Under the pieces are notes generated by a model. It was not told the DNA's origin, did no database searches, and saw nothing but the letters and a program-made list of their open reading frames with translations. Shown piece by piece: positions 24,461 to 33,612 of a stretch of 64,000 nt of DNA (positions are counted from its first letter, which is position 1; each line of letters opens with the position of its first letter). A program made the translations under genes and the position numbers. Source of the stretch: Anaeromyxobacter sp. Fw109-5. GTDB lineage: Bacteria > Myxococcota > Myxococcia > Myxococcales > Anaeromyxobacteraceae. Location: contig NC_009675.1 of assembly GCF_000017505.1 (NCBI RefSeq), positions 1,860,001-1,924,000 of the forward strand. The letters are read 5' to 3'.

Positions 24461-25320
24461 CGCTGCCTCCCGAAGAGCCCGGCCGGGCGGACGAGCAGCA
24501 CGAGCGCCATCACCACGAACACCACCACGCTCGAGGCCTCAGGGTAGAGGTAGCGCGTCAGCCCCTCCACCAGCCCGATGCCGATCCCGGTGACGATCGA
24601 GCCCGCGATGGACCCCATCCCGCCGATCACCACCACCGCGAACACCACCATGATGACCGAGCTGCCCATGAGCGGCGTCACCTGGTACACCGGCGCCGCC
24701 ATGACCCCCGCGAACGCGGCGAGCGCGACGCCGAAGCCGTAGGTGAGCGTGAACATGAGCGGGACGTTCACGCCGAACGCCTGCAGGAGCTTCGGGTTCT
24801 CCGTCCCCGCCCGCAGGTACGCGCCGAGCTTGGTCCGCTCGATCACGAACCAGCTCGCCGCGCAGACCGCGATCGACACGACCACCACCCAGCCGCGGTA
24901 GATGGGCAGGTACATGAAGCCCAGGTTCACGCCCCCGCGCAGCGCGGCGGGGACGGCGTAGGTGTTCCCCGAGTTCCCGTACGCGTGGTGGAAGAGCCCC
25001 TCGGCGATGAGCGTGAGGCCGAAGGTGAGGAGGAGGCCGTACAGGTTGTCGAGCCCGTACAGCCTCCGGAGCAGGAGCCGTTCGACCGCGACGCCGACGA
25101 GCCCCATCGCCGCGGGGACGAGCAGCAGCGCCCAGAAGTACCCGACGCCGAGGTACGTCGCCGCCATCCAGGCGGCGAAGGCGCCCATCATGTACTGCGC
25201 GCCGTGCGCGAAGTTCACGACGTTGAGCAGCCCGAAGATGACCGCCAGCCCCAGCGACAGGAGCGCGTAGAACGACCCGTTGATGAGGCCGACGAGGAGC
25301 TGCCCGAAGAGCGCCTGCAT
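24457..25320 (-). CDS. livH: Branched-chain-type ABC transporter permease (LivH family)
   Basis: 287 residues with eight or so helices. LivH blocks NGSFYALLSLGLAVIFGLLN, FAHGAQYMMGAF and IGGMGSIAGSIVTGIGIGL are present. ATG 25320 lies six bases after the binding-protein stop. Forms the channel with LivM for hydrophobic amino acid-type or small organic acid substrates. Confidence 0.92.
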   Translation of the reverse strand: MQALFGQLLVGLINGSFYALLSLGLAVIFGLLNVVNFAHGAQYMMGAFAAWMAATYLGVGYFWALLLVPAAMGLVGVAVERLLLRRLYGLDNLYGLLLTFGLTLIAEGLFHHAYGNSGNTYAVPAALRGGVNLGFMYLPIYRGWVVVVSIAVCAASWFVIERTKLGAYLRAGTENPKLLQAFGVNVPLMFTLTYGFGVALAAFAGVMAAPVYQVTPLMGSSVIMVVFAVVVIGGMGSIAGSIVTGIGIGLVEGLTRYLYPEASSVVVFVVMALVLLVRPAGLFGRQR

Positions 25321-25326
25321 CGGGGA

Positions 25327-26541
25327 CTACTTCTTGGCGAGCGGGCAGGCCTGCTGCTCGACCGAGGGGAACGCCTCGGCGGCCGGGATCGTCTTCACGA
25401 TCTCGTAGTAGTCCCAGGGCTTCTTGGACGCGCCGGGCGCCTTCACGCGCGCGAGGTACATGTCGTGGCGGAGCAGCCCGTCCGGCCCGATGCGGGCGTT
25501 CTTCGCGAAGAAGTCGTTCACGGGCGTCGCCTTCATCTTCGCCATCACCGCGTCCGCCCCGTCCGTCCCGGCCGCCTTCACCGCCTGGAGGTAGTGGGTC
25601 ACCGCCGAGTACACCCCGGCCTGGACCATCGTCGGCATCTTCTTGTGCTTCTCGAAGAAGCGCCGCGACCACTTGCGCGTCTCGTCGTTCAGGTCCCAGT
25701 AGAAGGCCGTCGTGAGGTACATGCCCTGCGCGGTCTCGAGGCCGAGGCTGTGGACGTCGGTGATGAACACGAGCAGGCCCGCGAGGCTCTGCTTGGGCGT
25801 GATGCCGAACTCGTTCGCCTGCTTGATGCAGTTCACGGTGTCGGCGCCCGCGTTGGCGAGCCCGACGATCTTCGCCCCCGAGGACTGGGCCTGGAGCAGG
25901 TAGCTCGAGAAGTCGGTCGTGCCGGGCGACGGATGACGGGCGAACCCCTGCACCTTGCCGCCGGCGGCCTTCACGACCTTCGTGGTGTCCTCCTCGAGCG
26001 AGCGGCCGAAGATGTAGTCGGCCGTCACGAAGAACCAGCTGTCCCCGCCCTGGCGCACCACCTCGCGGCCGGTGCCGTTCGCGAGCGCCCAGTTGTTGTA
26101 CGTCCAGTGCACGTTGTACGCGGTGCACTTCTCGCCGGTGAACGCGGTCGTGCCGGGCCCGGAGAGGAGGGTGATGCGCTTCTTCTCCGCCGCGACCGGC
26201 ATGACCGCGCCCGCGGTGGACGACGACACGAGATCGACGATGGCGTCCACCTGATCCTGGTCGAACCACTTGCGCGCGGTGTTGGAGGCCACGTCGGCCT
26301 TGAGCTGGTGGTCGGCCGAGACGAGCTGGACGGGCTTGCCGAGGACCTTCCCGCCGAAGTCCTCGATGGCCATCCGGGCGGCGAGCACCGATCCCGGCCC
26401 GGCCAGATCGGAGTAGTAGCCCGTCATGTCGGTGAGGACGCCGACCTTGACGACGCCGTCCGAGACCTCGTCGGCGGCGGGGGCGGAGCCCGCCGCGAGC
26501 AGCGCGGCGAGGCAAGAGGCGAGGCGGATCGACTGGCTCAT
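25327..26541 (-). CDS. Liv-type ABC transporter substrate-binding protein
   Basis: 404 residues with a cleavable signal peptide (LASCLAALLAAGSAPAADE). The mature protein is a type I periplasmic binding protein of the leucine/amide class (VVKVGVLTDMTGYYSDLAGPG, VSSSTAGAVMPVAAEK, FVTADYIFGRSLEED). ATG 26541 has AAGGAG upstream. Family members bind branched-chain amino acids, amides, urea or aromatic acids. The operon's 3-hydroxybutyrate dehydrogenase hints at a short hydroxy-acid ligand. Confidence 0.88.
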   Translation of the reverse strand: MSQSIRLASCLAALLAAGSAPAADEVSDGVVKVGVLTDMTGYYSDLAGPGSVLAARMAIEDFGGKVLGKPVQLVSADHQLKADVASNTARKWFDQDQVDAIVDLVSSSTAGAVMPVAAEKKRITLLSGPGTTAFTGEKCTAYNVHWTYNNWALANGTGREVVRQGGDSWFFVTADYIFGRSLEEDTTKVVKAAGGKVQGFARHPSPGTTDFSSYLLQAQSSGAKIVGLANAGADTVNCIKQANEFGITPKQSLAGLLVFITDVHSLGLETAQGMYLTTAFYWDLNDETRKWSRRFFEKHKKMPTMVQAGVYSAVTHYLQAVKAAGTDGADAVMAKMKATPVNDFFAKNARIGPDGLLRHDMYLARVKAPGASKKPWDYYEIVKTIPAAEAFPSVEQQACPLAKK

Positions 26542-26563
26542 GTGCGCTCCTTGGTGGTTGGGC

Positions 26564-27283
26564 TCAGACGCCCAGGAAGCGGTGCAGCGACTCCATCCGT
26601 CCGGGCAGCTCGTCCCGGGTGATCGCGTCCACCACCCGCCCGCGCTCCAGCAGGAAGTGGCGGTCCGCGAGCGGCGCGACGAAGCGGAAGTTCTGCTCGA
26701 CGAGGATCACCGTGAAGCCGCGGTCACGGAGGGCGCGCACGGCGCGCCCGAGCGCCTGGACGATCACCGGCGCGAGCCCCTCGGTGATCTCGTCGAGGAG
26801 GAGCAGGCGCGCCCCGGTGCGCAGGATCCGCGCCATGGCGAGCATCTGCTGCTCGCCCCCCGAGAGGCGCGAGCCCGGGCTCTTCCGGCGCTCGCGCAGG
26901 TTCGGGAACATCTCGTAGAGCTCGTCGAGCGACATGCCGCCCGAGCGGACCGCCGGCGGCAGCGTCAGGTTCTCCTCCGCGGTGAGGCTCGCGAAGACGC
27001 CGCGCTCCTCCGGGCAGAAGCCGACGCCGAGCTGCACGATCCGGTGAGTGGGCATCCCCATCGTCTCGCGGCCGCTCACCACGATGGACCCCGTGCGGCG
27101 GCCGACGAGGCCGAGGATCGCCTTCAGCGTGGTCGTACGGCCCGAGCCGTTGCGGCCGAGGAGGGTGACGAGCTCGCCGGCGCCGACGGCGAGGTCCACC
27201 CCGTGCAGCACGTGCGACTCTCCGTAGAAGGCGTGCACGTTGGCGAGGCGCAAGAGCTCCGGGCGTGCCGCGGGCTCGGTCAC
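26564..27283 (-). CDS. livF: Liv-type ABC transporter ATP-binding protein (LivF family) with a variant Walker A
   Basis: 239 residues. LivF blocks: LANVHAFYGESHVLHGVDL, LSGGEQQMLAMAR, LLLLDEITEGLAP and LVEQNFRFV. Walker A reads GRNGSGRTT (about 43-51), with Arg in place of the nearly invariant Lys. The codon is CGT, so this is not a simple misread of AAG. All other motifs look intact. The GTG start at 27283 overlaps the livG stop. Confidence 0.9.
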   Translation of the reverse strand: MTEPAARPELLRLANVHAFYGESHVLHGVDLAVGAGELVTLLGRNGSGRTTTLKAILGLVGRRTGSIVVSGRETMGMPTHRIVQLGVGFCPEERGVFASLTAEENLTLPPAVRSGGMSLDELYEMFPNLRERRKSPGSRLSGGEQQMLAMARILRTGARLLLLDEITEGLAPVIVQALGRAVRALRDRGFTVILVEQNFRFVAPLADRHFLLERGRVVDAITRDELPGRMESLHRFLGV

Positions 27284-28032
27284 GGCGTCGCTCCGAGGTA
27301 CGCCTCGAGCACGGAGGGATCGCGCGAGACCTCGGCGTAGCTGCCCTCCGCGAGCACCGCGCCGCGCGCGAGCACCGTCACGCGCCGCGCCAGGTCCTGC
27401 ACCACCGACAGGTTGTGCTCGACGAGCAGCACCGTGCGTCCCTCCGCGACCCGGCGGATGAGCGCCACCACCCGGCCGACGTCCTCGTGGCCCATGCCCT
27501 GGGTCGGCTCGTCGAGCAGGAGCAGCTCGGGATCGAGCGCGAGGGTGGTCGCGAGCTCGAGCGCGCGCTTGCGCCCGTAGGGCAGCTCGACGGCGACGGT
27601 GTCCCGGTCGCGCTCCAGCCCGACCGCCGCCAGCAGCTCGACCGCGCGCGCGTCGAGCGCGTCCAGGGTCCGCTCCGAGCGCCAGAAGTGGAACGAGGTC
27701 CCGAGCGGCCGCTGCAGCGCGACGCGCACGTTCTCGAGCGCGGTGAGCGCGGGGAACACCGCGGACATCTGGAAGGAGCGAACGATGCCGCGCCTGGCCA
27801 CGTCGGCGGGGCGCGCGTGCGTCACGTCGTCGCCCTTGAACAGGATGGCGCCGCGGGTCGCGGGGAGGAACCGGGTCAGGAGGTTGAAGACCGTGGTCTT
27901 CCCGGCGCCGTTCGGGCCGATGACCGCGTGGATACTGCCGCGCGCCACGCGGAGCGAGACGCCGTTGACGGCCACGAAGCCGGCGAACTCCTTCACGAGG
28001 TCGCGCGTCTCGAGGATCGTCTCCTCGGGCAT
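27280..28032 (-). CDS. livG: Liv-type ABC transporter ATP-binding protein (LivG family)
   Basis: 250 residues, first gene of the operon. Walker A GPNGAGKTT is canonical, the Q-loop region RGIVRSFQ is present, Walker B is LLLLDEPTQGMG, and the switch His is in LLVEHNLSVV. The usual LSGG signature is replaced by LPYGRKRALELA, a form common in LivG proteins. ATG 28032 has GGAGG five bases upstream. The promoter should lie in 28033-28225. Confidence 0.92.
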   Translation of the reverse strand: MPEETILETRDLVKEFAGFVAVNGVSLRVARGSIHAVIGPNGAGKTTVFNLLTRFLPATRGAILFKGDDVTHARPADVARRGIVRSFQMSAVFPALTALENVRVALQRPLGTSFHFWRSERTLDALDARAVELLAAVGLERDRDTVAVELPYGRKRALELATTLALDPELLLLDEPTQGMGHEDVGRVVALIRRVAEGRTVLLVEHNLSVVQDLARRVTVLARGAVLAEGSYAEVSRDPSVLEAYLGATP

Positions 28033-28225
28033 CCGGCCTCCGGTGGGGGACCCAGGTGAGAAAGGATCCTTTACAGGTCGTCGAATGCGACGAAACGCCC
28101 CAGGGGGAGCGGGGACCACTGCGGGAACTCCAGGCGCGCCGCCCAGCGGACCGTGCGGCGCGCCGGAGGCGGTCCCGCGCCGCGCGCGCGGTGCTCCGCG
28201 AGCGTCTCCCGACGCCCGCAAAAGA

Positions 28226-28259
28226 ACGCACGCGCGGCCCGGCAGGCCCGCGCGTGCGT
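28226..28259 (-). terminator. Intrinsic terminator for the giant lipoprotein gene
   Basis: Perfect 12-bp arms ACGCACGCGCGG (28226-28237) and CCGCGCGTGCGT (28248-28259). Read on the minus strand, the stem is followed by TTCTTTT, a U tract. It lies 43 bp after the stop of the gene at 28302. Confidence 0.8.
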
Positions 28260-28301
28260 GAGGGGACGAGCCGGACGGCCGGCCCGCGGGTCACGGCATG
28301 A

Positions 28302-31300
28302 TCAAGGAGCGCAGAGCGGGTCTCCCGACTTGCCGAAGGCCGCCGTCACGGTCTTCGCCATCGTCATCGTCACGTTGCAGGGACCCGTACCGGAGCACGA
28401 GCCGCCTCCCCATCCCGTGAAGGTGTCGCACGCCGTGCGGGGCGTCGCGGTGAGCGTCACGGTCGCGCCCGCCTCGACCGACGCGGTGCAGCCGGCGGTG
28501 GCGCCGGTGGAGCACGCGATGCCCGCTCCGTCGACGCTGCCCTGGCCCGTCCCGCTGGTCGTCACCGTGAGCTGGTACGTGTCCGGCTGGAAGGCGGCGG
28601 TCGCGCTCCTCGCGGCGGTCATGGTGATGGAGCAGACGGCGCCGCTCGTCGAGGAGCATCCGGTCCAGCTCTTGAAGACCGAGCCCGGCGCGGGCTCCGC
28701 CACGAGCGAGACGGTGGCGCCGTTCGCGACGGCCGTGGTGCAGCCCGTCGACGCGCCCGGCGTACAGCTGAGGCCGGGCCCGGTGATGGTCCCGTTCGCC
28801 CCGTAGATCGCGGAGGCGGTGACGGTCAGCGTGAACTCGCTGGGCGCGAACGAAGCGGTCACCGTCCGCGGGCTCGACAGGGTGACGGTGCACGCCGCGC
28901 CGCTCGTCGACGAGCAGCCCACCCAGCTCTTGAAGATCGAGCCGGGCGCGGGCTCGGCCACGAGCGTGACCGTGGCGCCGTTCGCCACCGCGGTGGAGCA
29001 GTCGCTGGCGGCGTCGGCCGTGCAGCTGATGCCCGGGCCGCTGACGGAGCCGCTCGCGCCGTAGGTGCCGGAGAGCGTGACGGCCAGCGGGTACTCGCTC
29101 GGCATGAAGGTGGCCGTCACGGTCCTCGGCGTCGAGAGGGTGACGGTGCAGGACGCGCCGCTCGTCGAGGAGCACCCCACCCAGCTCTTGAAGAGCGACC
29201 CCGGGGCAGGCTCCGCCACGAGCGTGACGGTGCCGCCGTTGGCGACGGGGGCGGAGCAGCCGGTGGTGGCGCCGGGGCTGCAGGCGATGCCCGGGCCGGT
29301 GACCGTCCCGGTTCCGCCGTAGGACTCGGTCGCGCTGACGGTGAGGGCGTACTCCGCCGGCTCGAAGGCGGCGGTGACGCTCCTCGCGCTGCTCATGGAG
29401 ACCGTGCAGGTGGCGCCGCTGTACGAGCTGCACCCGGTCCAGCGCTTCAAGATCGCGCCCGCGTTGGGAGTCGCCGTGAGCGTGACCGTCTCACCGTTGG
29501 CGATGGGCGCGGAGCAGCCGGTGGTCGCGCCGGGGCTGCAGGCGATGCCCGGGCCGGTGACCGTGCCGGTCCCGCCGTAGACCTCGGTCGCGCTGACGGT
29601 GAGGGCGTACTGCGCCGGCTCGAAGGCGGCCGTGACGCTCCTCGCGTTGGTCATCGAGACGGTGCAGGTCGCGCCGCTGTACGAGCTGCACCCGGTCCAG
29701 CGCTTGAAGATCGAGCTCGCGTTGGGGGTCGCCGTGAGCGTCACCGTGGCGCCGTTGTCGATCGGGGCGGAGCAGCCGGTGGTCGACCCCGTCGTGCAGT
29801 CGATCCCCGGACCGGCGACGGTGCCCCCTCCGCCGTACGTCCCGGCCGAGCTCACGGAGAGCAGGTACTTGCTCGGCTGGATCGAGGCGGTCACGTTCCT
29901 CGGGCCGGAGACGGTGATCGTGCAAGCGTTCCCCGACGTGCTGGAGCACCCGTACCAGGCCTTCAGGATCGAGTCGGCGTCGGGCGCGGCCGTCAGGGTG
30001 AGCACCTTGTACGGCGTCGTGTTCGCGACGGCGGTGGCGCAGATCGTCGTCGTGCCGGTCGTCGTGCAGGAGATCCCCTCGCCGGCGACCGAGCCCGCCC
30101 CGCCTCCAGAGAGGGTCACCTTCACCTCGTAGGTCGCGGGCTGGAAGCTGGCGGTGACGTTCTTCGCGGAGCTCATCGCGAACGTGCAGTCGCCGAGGCC
30201 GGTACACCCGCCGGTCCAGCCCTTGAACACGGCGTCCTGGCCGGGCGCGGCGCGCAGCGTGACGCCGTCACCGGTCGCCACGACCGCGCTGCAGCCCGCC
30301 GTGGAGCCTGCGCTGCAGGAGATCGTGCCGGCTCCCACCGGGCCCGTGGATCCGCCGCTCACCGTTCCGGCGGAGCCGCCGGTGGTGGACACCGCGAGGC
30401 GATAACCGGGGAGGAAGCTCGCGGTGACGTCCTGCGCCGCGTCCATCGCGACGACGCAGGTCTCCATGCCGGAGCACGCGCCCGACCAGCCGGCGAAGAC
30501 GGAGGTCCCGCCCGGCGTCGCGGAGAGGGTCACGAGGGTCCCCTCCACGAGCTGCGCCGTGCAGGTCGCGCCGCAGACGATGCCCGCCGGATTCGAGATC
30601 ACCTCCCCGGTCCCGAGCCCCGTGCGCGCGACCGTGAGCGGGTACAGCGGAGAGAACCTGGCGATGGCGAGCCGCGACTCGTCCACCGTGAGCGTGCAGG
30701 GCCCGAGTCCCGCCTGCGAGCAGGCGCCGGACCAGCCGACGAACTCCGATCCGGGCGCCGCGGAGGGGGTGAGCGTCACGACGGTGGGCGCGTCGAACAT
30801 CGCTGCGCAGGCGTCGCCGCAGGCGATGCCTGCCGGCTCGGAGGCGACCGAGCCCGCGCCGTTCCCGATGAGAGAGACGGCGAGCTCGGCCCGGATGGTG
30901 ATCGCCTGGGTCCGGACGCGCGTCACGGTGGTGAGGGCGTCGAGCGAATGGAGACCACCGAACGCGACGAGCACGCGGCCCGCGCCGTCGGACGCGACCG
31001 ACGTCCCGGTCCCGGCCGCGCCGGTGCCGACGAGGAAGCCGGACGGATCCACCACCGCGCCGGCGGGAGTCACCCGCGCCGCATGCGCGTCGAACGCGAC
31101 GCCGCTCCGCCGATCGTGCCAGGCGACGACGTAGTAGGCGCCCTCGAAGGCGACCTCCGGGGACTGCTGCGCGTCCGCCTCCGCCGTGATCGCGAGGCCG
31201 GAGAGATCGAGGATCTGGCCGTCCGCGCCGACGCGGGAGCCGTACACGTCGCTCGTCCCCGAGCGCGTGTCGTTCCAGACCACGAGGTAGCCGCTGCCGT

Positions 31301-32093
31301 CCGAGGCGACGGCCGGCCGCCCCTGGCTGCTTCCCGCCCGCGAGATCGGCAGCCCGCCGGCGTCGACCACGCTCGCACCGGCGACGCGGGCGCCGTACAC
31401 GTCGGGTCCGCCCGCGCGACCGTCCCGCCAGGCGACGAGGCACGCGCCGGATGCGCACGCGACGGCGGGCTGCGTCTGGTGCAGAGGGGCCCCGGAGATC
31501 AGGAGCTCGGAGGCGAGCACCGAGCCGTTCGGGCTCACGCGTGCGCCGCGCACGTCGGCGAGGCCGCCCCGGCGATCCTCCCACACGACGAGGTAGCTCG
31601 TCCCGTCGAACGCGACCGCCGGCTCGACCTGGTGCTCGGCCGCGGTGCTGATGGCGATCCCGCCCGGATCGAGCACGGTGCCGTCGGGGCTCACGCGTGC
31701 CCCGTAGACGTCACGTCCCGTGCTGCCGCGCTGGTCCTGCCAGACGACGAGGTAGTTCGTGCCGTCGAACGCGACCGCCGCGGTGATCTCGTCGCCCGGG
31801 CCCGCGGAGATGACGAGCGGGGCGGGGTCGAGCAGGACGCCGGCGGCGCTCACGCGCGCGCCATGCAGGTCCTGGCCCGCGCCACCCCGCGCGTCCGACC
31901 ACACGACGAGATGGCTCGTCCCGTCGAATGCGACGGCCGGGCTCGACTGGGAGCCGGTGGGAGGCGGGAACACGCTGGCCTGGTTGCCGTTCACGACGGC
32001 GGAATCGGTCGATTCCAGGGTGACGCGTTCCGGCGAGCCCGCCCCTTCGCAGGCGAGCAGCATCGTCAGCAGCACCAGCGAAGGCTTCCTCAT
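28302..32093 (-). CDS. Giant repeat lipoprotein (propeller-like repeats plus InlB B-type repeats)
   Basis: 1263 residues from ATG 32093 (GGAGG upstream), with lipobox LLAC near residue 15. Residues about 45-390 hold seven units of the type PAVAFDGTSYLVVWEDRRGG, each followed by a GARV/G-x-L-D segment; seven such units could close a beta propeller. Residues about 395-1260 hold ten divergent InlB B-like units (Y-L-V-SGTG-V-GPGI-C, then VTLTATP, FK-W-GCS-G--C-V-M, VTA-F), each with a pair of conserved Cys. Likely displayed on the cell surface for adhesion or binding. A terminator follows, and a 16-bp palindrome lies upstream. Confidence 0.85.
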   Translation of the reverse strand: MRKPSLVLLTMLLACEGAGSPERVTLESTDSAVVNGNQASVFPPPTGSQSSPAVAFDGTSHLVVWSDARGGAGQDLHGARVSAAGVLLDPAPLVISAGPGDEITAAVAFDGTNYLVVWQDQRGSTGRDVYGARVSPDGTVLDPGGIAISTAAEHQVEPAVAFDGTSYLVVWEDRRGGLADVRGARVSPNGSVLASELLISGAPLHQTQPAVACASGACLVAWRDGRAGGPDVYGARVAGASVVDAGGLPISRAGSSQGRPAVASDGSGYLVVWNDTRSGTSDVYGSRVGADGQILDLSGLAITAEADAQQSPEVAFEGAYYVVAWHDRRSGVAFDAHAARVTPAGAVVDPSGFLVGTGAAGTGTSVASDGAGRVLVAFGGLHSLDALTTVTRVRTQAITIRAELAVSLIGNGAGSVASEPAGIACGDACAAMFDAPTVVTLTPSAAPGSEFVGWSGACSQAGLGPCTLTVDESRLAIARFSPLYPLTVARTGLGTGEVISNPAGIVCGATCTAQLVEGTLVTLSATPGGTSVFAGWSGACSGMETCVVAMDAAQDVTASFLPGYRLAVSTTGGSAGTVSGGSTGPVGAGTISCSAGSTAGCSAVVATGDGVTLRAAPGQDAVFKGWTGGCTGLGDCTFAMSSAKNVTASFQPATYEVKVTLSGGGAGSVAGEGISCTTTGTTTICATAVANTTPYKVLTLTAAPDADSILKAWYGCSSTSGNACTITVSGPRNVTASIQPSKYLLSVSSAGTYGGGGTVAGPGIDCTTGSTTGCSAPIDNGATVTLTATPNASSIFKRWTGCSSYSGATCTVSMTNARSVTAAFEPAQYALTVSATEVYGGTGTVTGPGIACSPGATTGCSAPIANGETVTLTATPNAGAILKRWTGCSSYSGATCTVSMSSARSVTAAFEPAEYALTVSATESYGGTGTVTGPGIACSPGATTGCSAPVANGGTVTLVAEPAPGSLFKSWVGCSSTSGASCTVTLSTPRTVTATFMPSEYPLAVTLSGTYGASGSVSGPGISCTADAASDCSTAVANGATVTLVAEPAPGSIFKSWVGCSSTSGAACTVTLSSPRTVTASFAPSEFTLTVTASAIYGANGTITGPGLSCTPGASTGCTTAVANGATVSLVAEPAPGSVFKSWTGCSSTSGAVCSITMTAARSATAAFQPDTYQLTVTTSGTGQGSVDGAGIACSTGATAGCTASVEAGATVTLTATPRTACDTFTGWGGGSCSGTGPCNVTMTMAKTVTAAFGKSGDPLCAP

Positions 32094-32179
32094 GGCGTAC
32101 TCCTCCCGGCGAGGCGTCGACCGAGATCCCCTCCTACGGGTGATCTCGTGTCGGTCGGGGCGCACCGTAGGTGGACCAT

Positions 32180-32195
32180 TCACGACATGTCGTGA
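32180..32195. promoter_or_regulatory. Perfect 16-bp palindrome, probable operator
   Basis: TCACGACATGTCGTGA, exactly self-complementary, centred about 95 bp upstream of the ATG of the giant lipoprotein gene. It has no spacer, so a symmetric dimeric repressor site is more likely than an RNA hairpin. The cognate regulator is unknown. Confidence 0.55.
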
Positions 32196-32415
32196 TCCCG
32201 GATGGGGCGAGTCTACTCTGACCTGCGACCCATAGGGAAGAGTGCCCGCTTGCCGCGCGGTTGCTGGCCCATGGATCGCATGAGTGATATCGCCCAGCGA
32301 CCCAGGGTGAACGTCCTGGACCTGGAACGTGCGCGCGGACGGACGATCCCGCCGACGGGTGCGCTCGTCCCCCGGCGCTGCCGGCGGCCGGGCTGCTCAC
32401 CGCTGGTGATGAGTG

Positions 32416-32445
32416 TTCGAGCCGGCTCGGCGCGCCCGGCTCGAA
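32416..32445 (-). terminator. Stem-loop just after the aldo-keto reductase stop
   Basis: Arms TTCGAGCCGG (32416-32425) and CCGGCTCGAA (32436-32445), loop of 10. It starts one base beyond the stop of the minus-strand gene at 32447. No U tract. Confidence 0.55.
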
Positions 32446-32446
32446 T

Positions 32447-33397
32447 TCACGGATAGTGCGATACCGGTCCGTCGAAGGCGGCGTCGATCCGGCGCAGCAC
32501 GTCCGCCGAGAGCTTCACGCCGGACGCCTGCGCGTTCTCCACCACCTGCTCCGGCCGCGACGCCCCGATGATCGCCGAGGCGACCTCCGGCCTCCGCAGC
32601 ACCCACGCGAGCGCGAGCTGCGAGAGCGTGATCCCGAGCTCGGCGGCGATGGGGCGGAGGGCCTGCACGCCCGCGAGGACGCGATCGTCGAGCCGCTTCT
32701 GGATGAAGACGCCCATCGACTCGCTCGTCGCGCGCGAGCCCGGCGGCGGCGCGGCGCCGGGCCGGTACTTGCCCGTGAGGATCCCCTGCGCGAGCGGGGA
32801 CCAGACGATCTGCCCGATCCCGGCCGCCTGGCAGACGGGGAAGACCTCCGCCTCCGGCGCACGCCAGAGGATCGAGTATTGCGGCTGGCTCGAGACGAAG
32901 CGCTCGCCGGGCAGCGCGAGCGCGGCGCGGATCTGATCGGGGCTCCACTCCGAGAACCCGACGTAGCGCGTCTTCCCCTGGCGCACCGCCTCGGTGAGCG
33001 CCTCCATCGTCTCCTCGAGCGGGGTCTCGGGATCGTAGCGGTGGCACTGGTAGAGGTCGACGTGGTCCAGGCGCAGCCGCCGGAGCGAGCCGTCGAGCTG
33101 CTTGCGCACCTGCGCGGCGGAGAGGCCGCGGTCGTGCTGCGACATGGGGAAGTAGAGCTTCGTCGCGAGGACGTACCGGTCGCGGGGCATGCCCCTCAGC
33201 GCCTCACCGAGGAGCTCCTCCGCGCGGCCGCCGGAGTAGACGTTCGCGGTGTCGATGAAGTTGATCCCCGCGTCGAAGGCCGCCTGGACGCAGGCCTGCG
33301 CCTGCTCGCGCGCGACGCCGCCACCGTAGGTCAGCCAGGAGCCGAGCGAGATCTCGGAGACGACGAGGTCGCTGCTGCCGAGCTTGCGGTACTCCAT
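32447..33397 (-). CDS. Aldo/keto reductase
   Basis: 316 residues, TIM-barrel aldo/keto reductase of the YghZ/potassium-channel beta-subunit-like group. The catalytic tetrad is visible as Asp and Tyr in FIDTANVYSGGRAEE, Lys in VLATKL, and His in LYQCHRYD. Cofactor-binding segments SPLAQGILTGKY and IIGASRPEQVVEN are typical. ATG 33397 with GGGGA upstream. It should reduce aldehydes or ketones with NADPH. No pathway partner adjacent. Confidence 0.9.
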   Translation of the reverse strand: MEYRKLGSSDLVVSEISLGSWLTYGGGVAREQAQACVQAAFDAGINFIDTANVYSGGRAEELLGEALRGMPRDRYVLATKLYFPMSQHDRGLSAAQVRKQLDGSLRRLRLDHVDLYQCHRYDPETPLEETMEALTEAVRQGKTRYVGFSEWSPDQIRAALALPGERFVSSQPQYSILWRAPEAEVFPVCQAAGIGQIVWSPLAQGILTGKYRPGAAPPPGSRATSESMGVFIQKRLDDRVLAGVQALRPIAAELGITLSQLALAWVLRRPEVASAIIGASRPEQVVENAQASGVKLSADVLRRIDAAFDGPVSHYP

Positions 33398-33612
33398 CGG
33401 TCTCCCCGTCTCCGGCCGCCAGCCGGCGCGCCCGTCGGGCGCGGCCCTGTCCATACGCCGGAGAGCCCGGGGATGCACGCACGGATGGTCGTCCCTCGAC
33501 TGAGCGACGCCGCCAGGTCGGCGTCGCCACGGTCGAGGTGAGCGCCGTTCGATCGATCGGGCTGCGGGTCGAGGTCGCGGCTCCCCTCGACCGGGGCTCC
33601 ACCACGACGGTC

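Larger units (their letters stand above)
32094..32446. other. Intergenic region between two minus-strand genes
   Basis: About 350 bp without a supported gene. It holds the 16-bp palindrome at 32180-32195, a terminator-like stem at 32416-32445, and otherwise no recognised motif. The upstream control region of the giant lipoprotein gene should be here. Confidence 0.6.
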
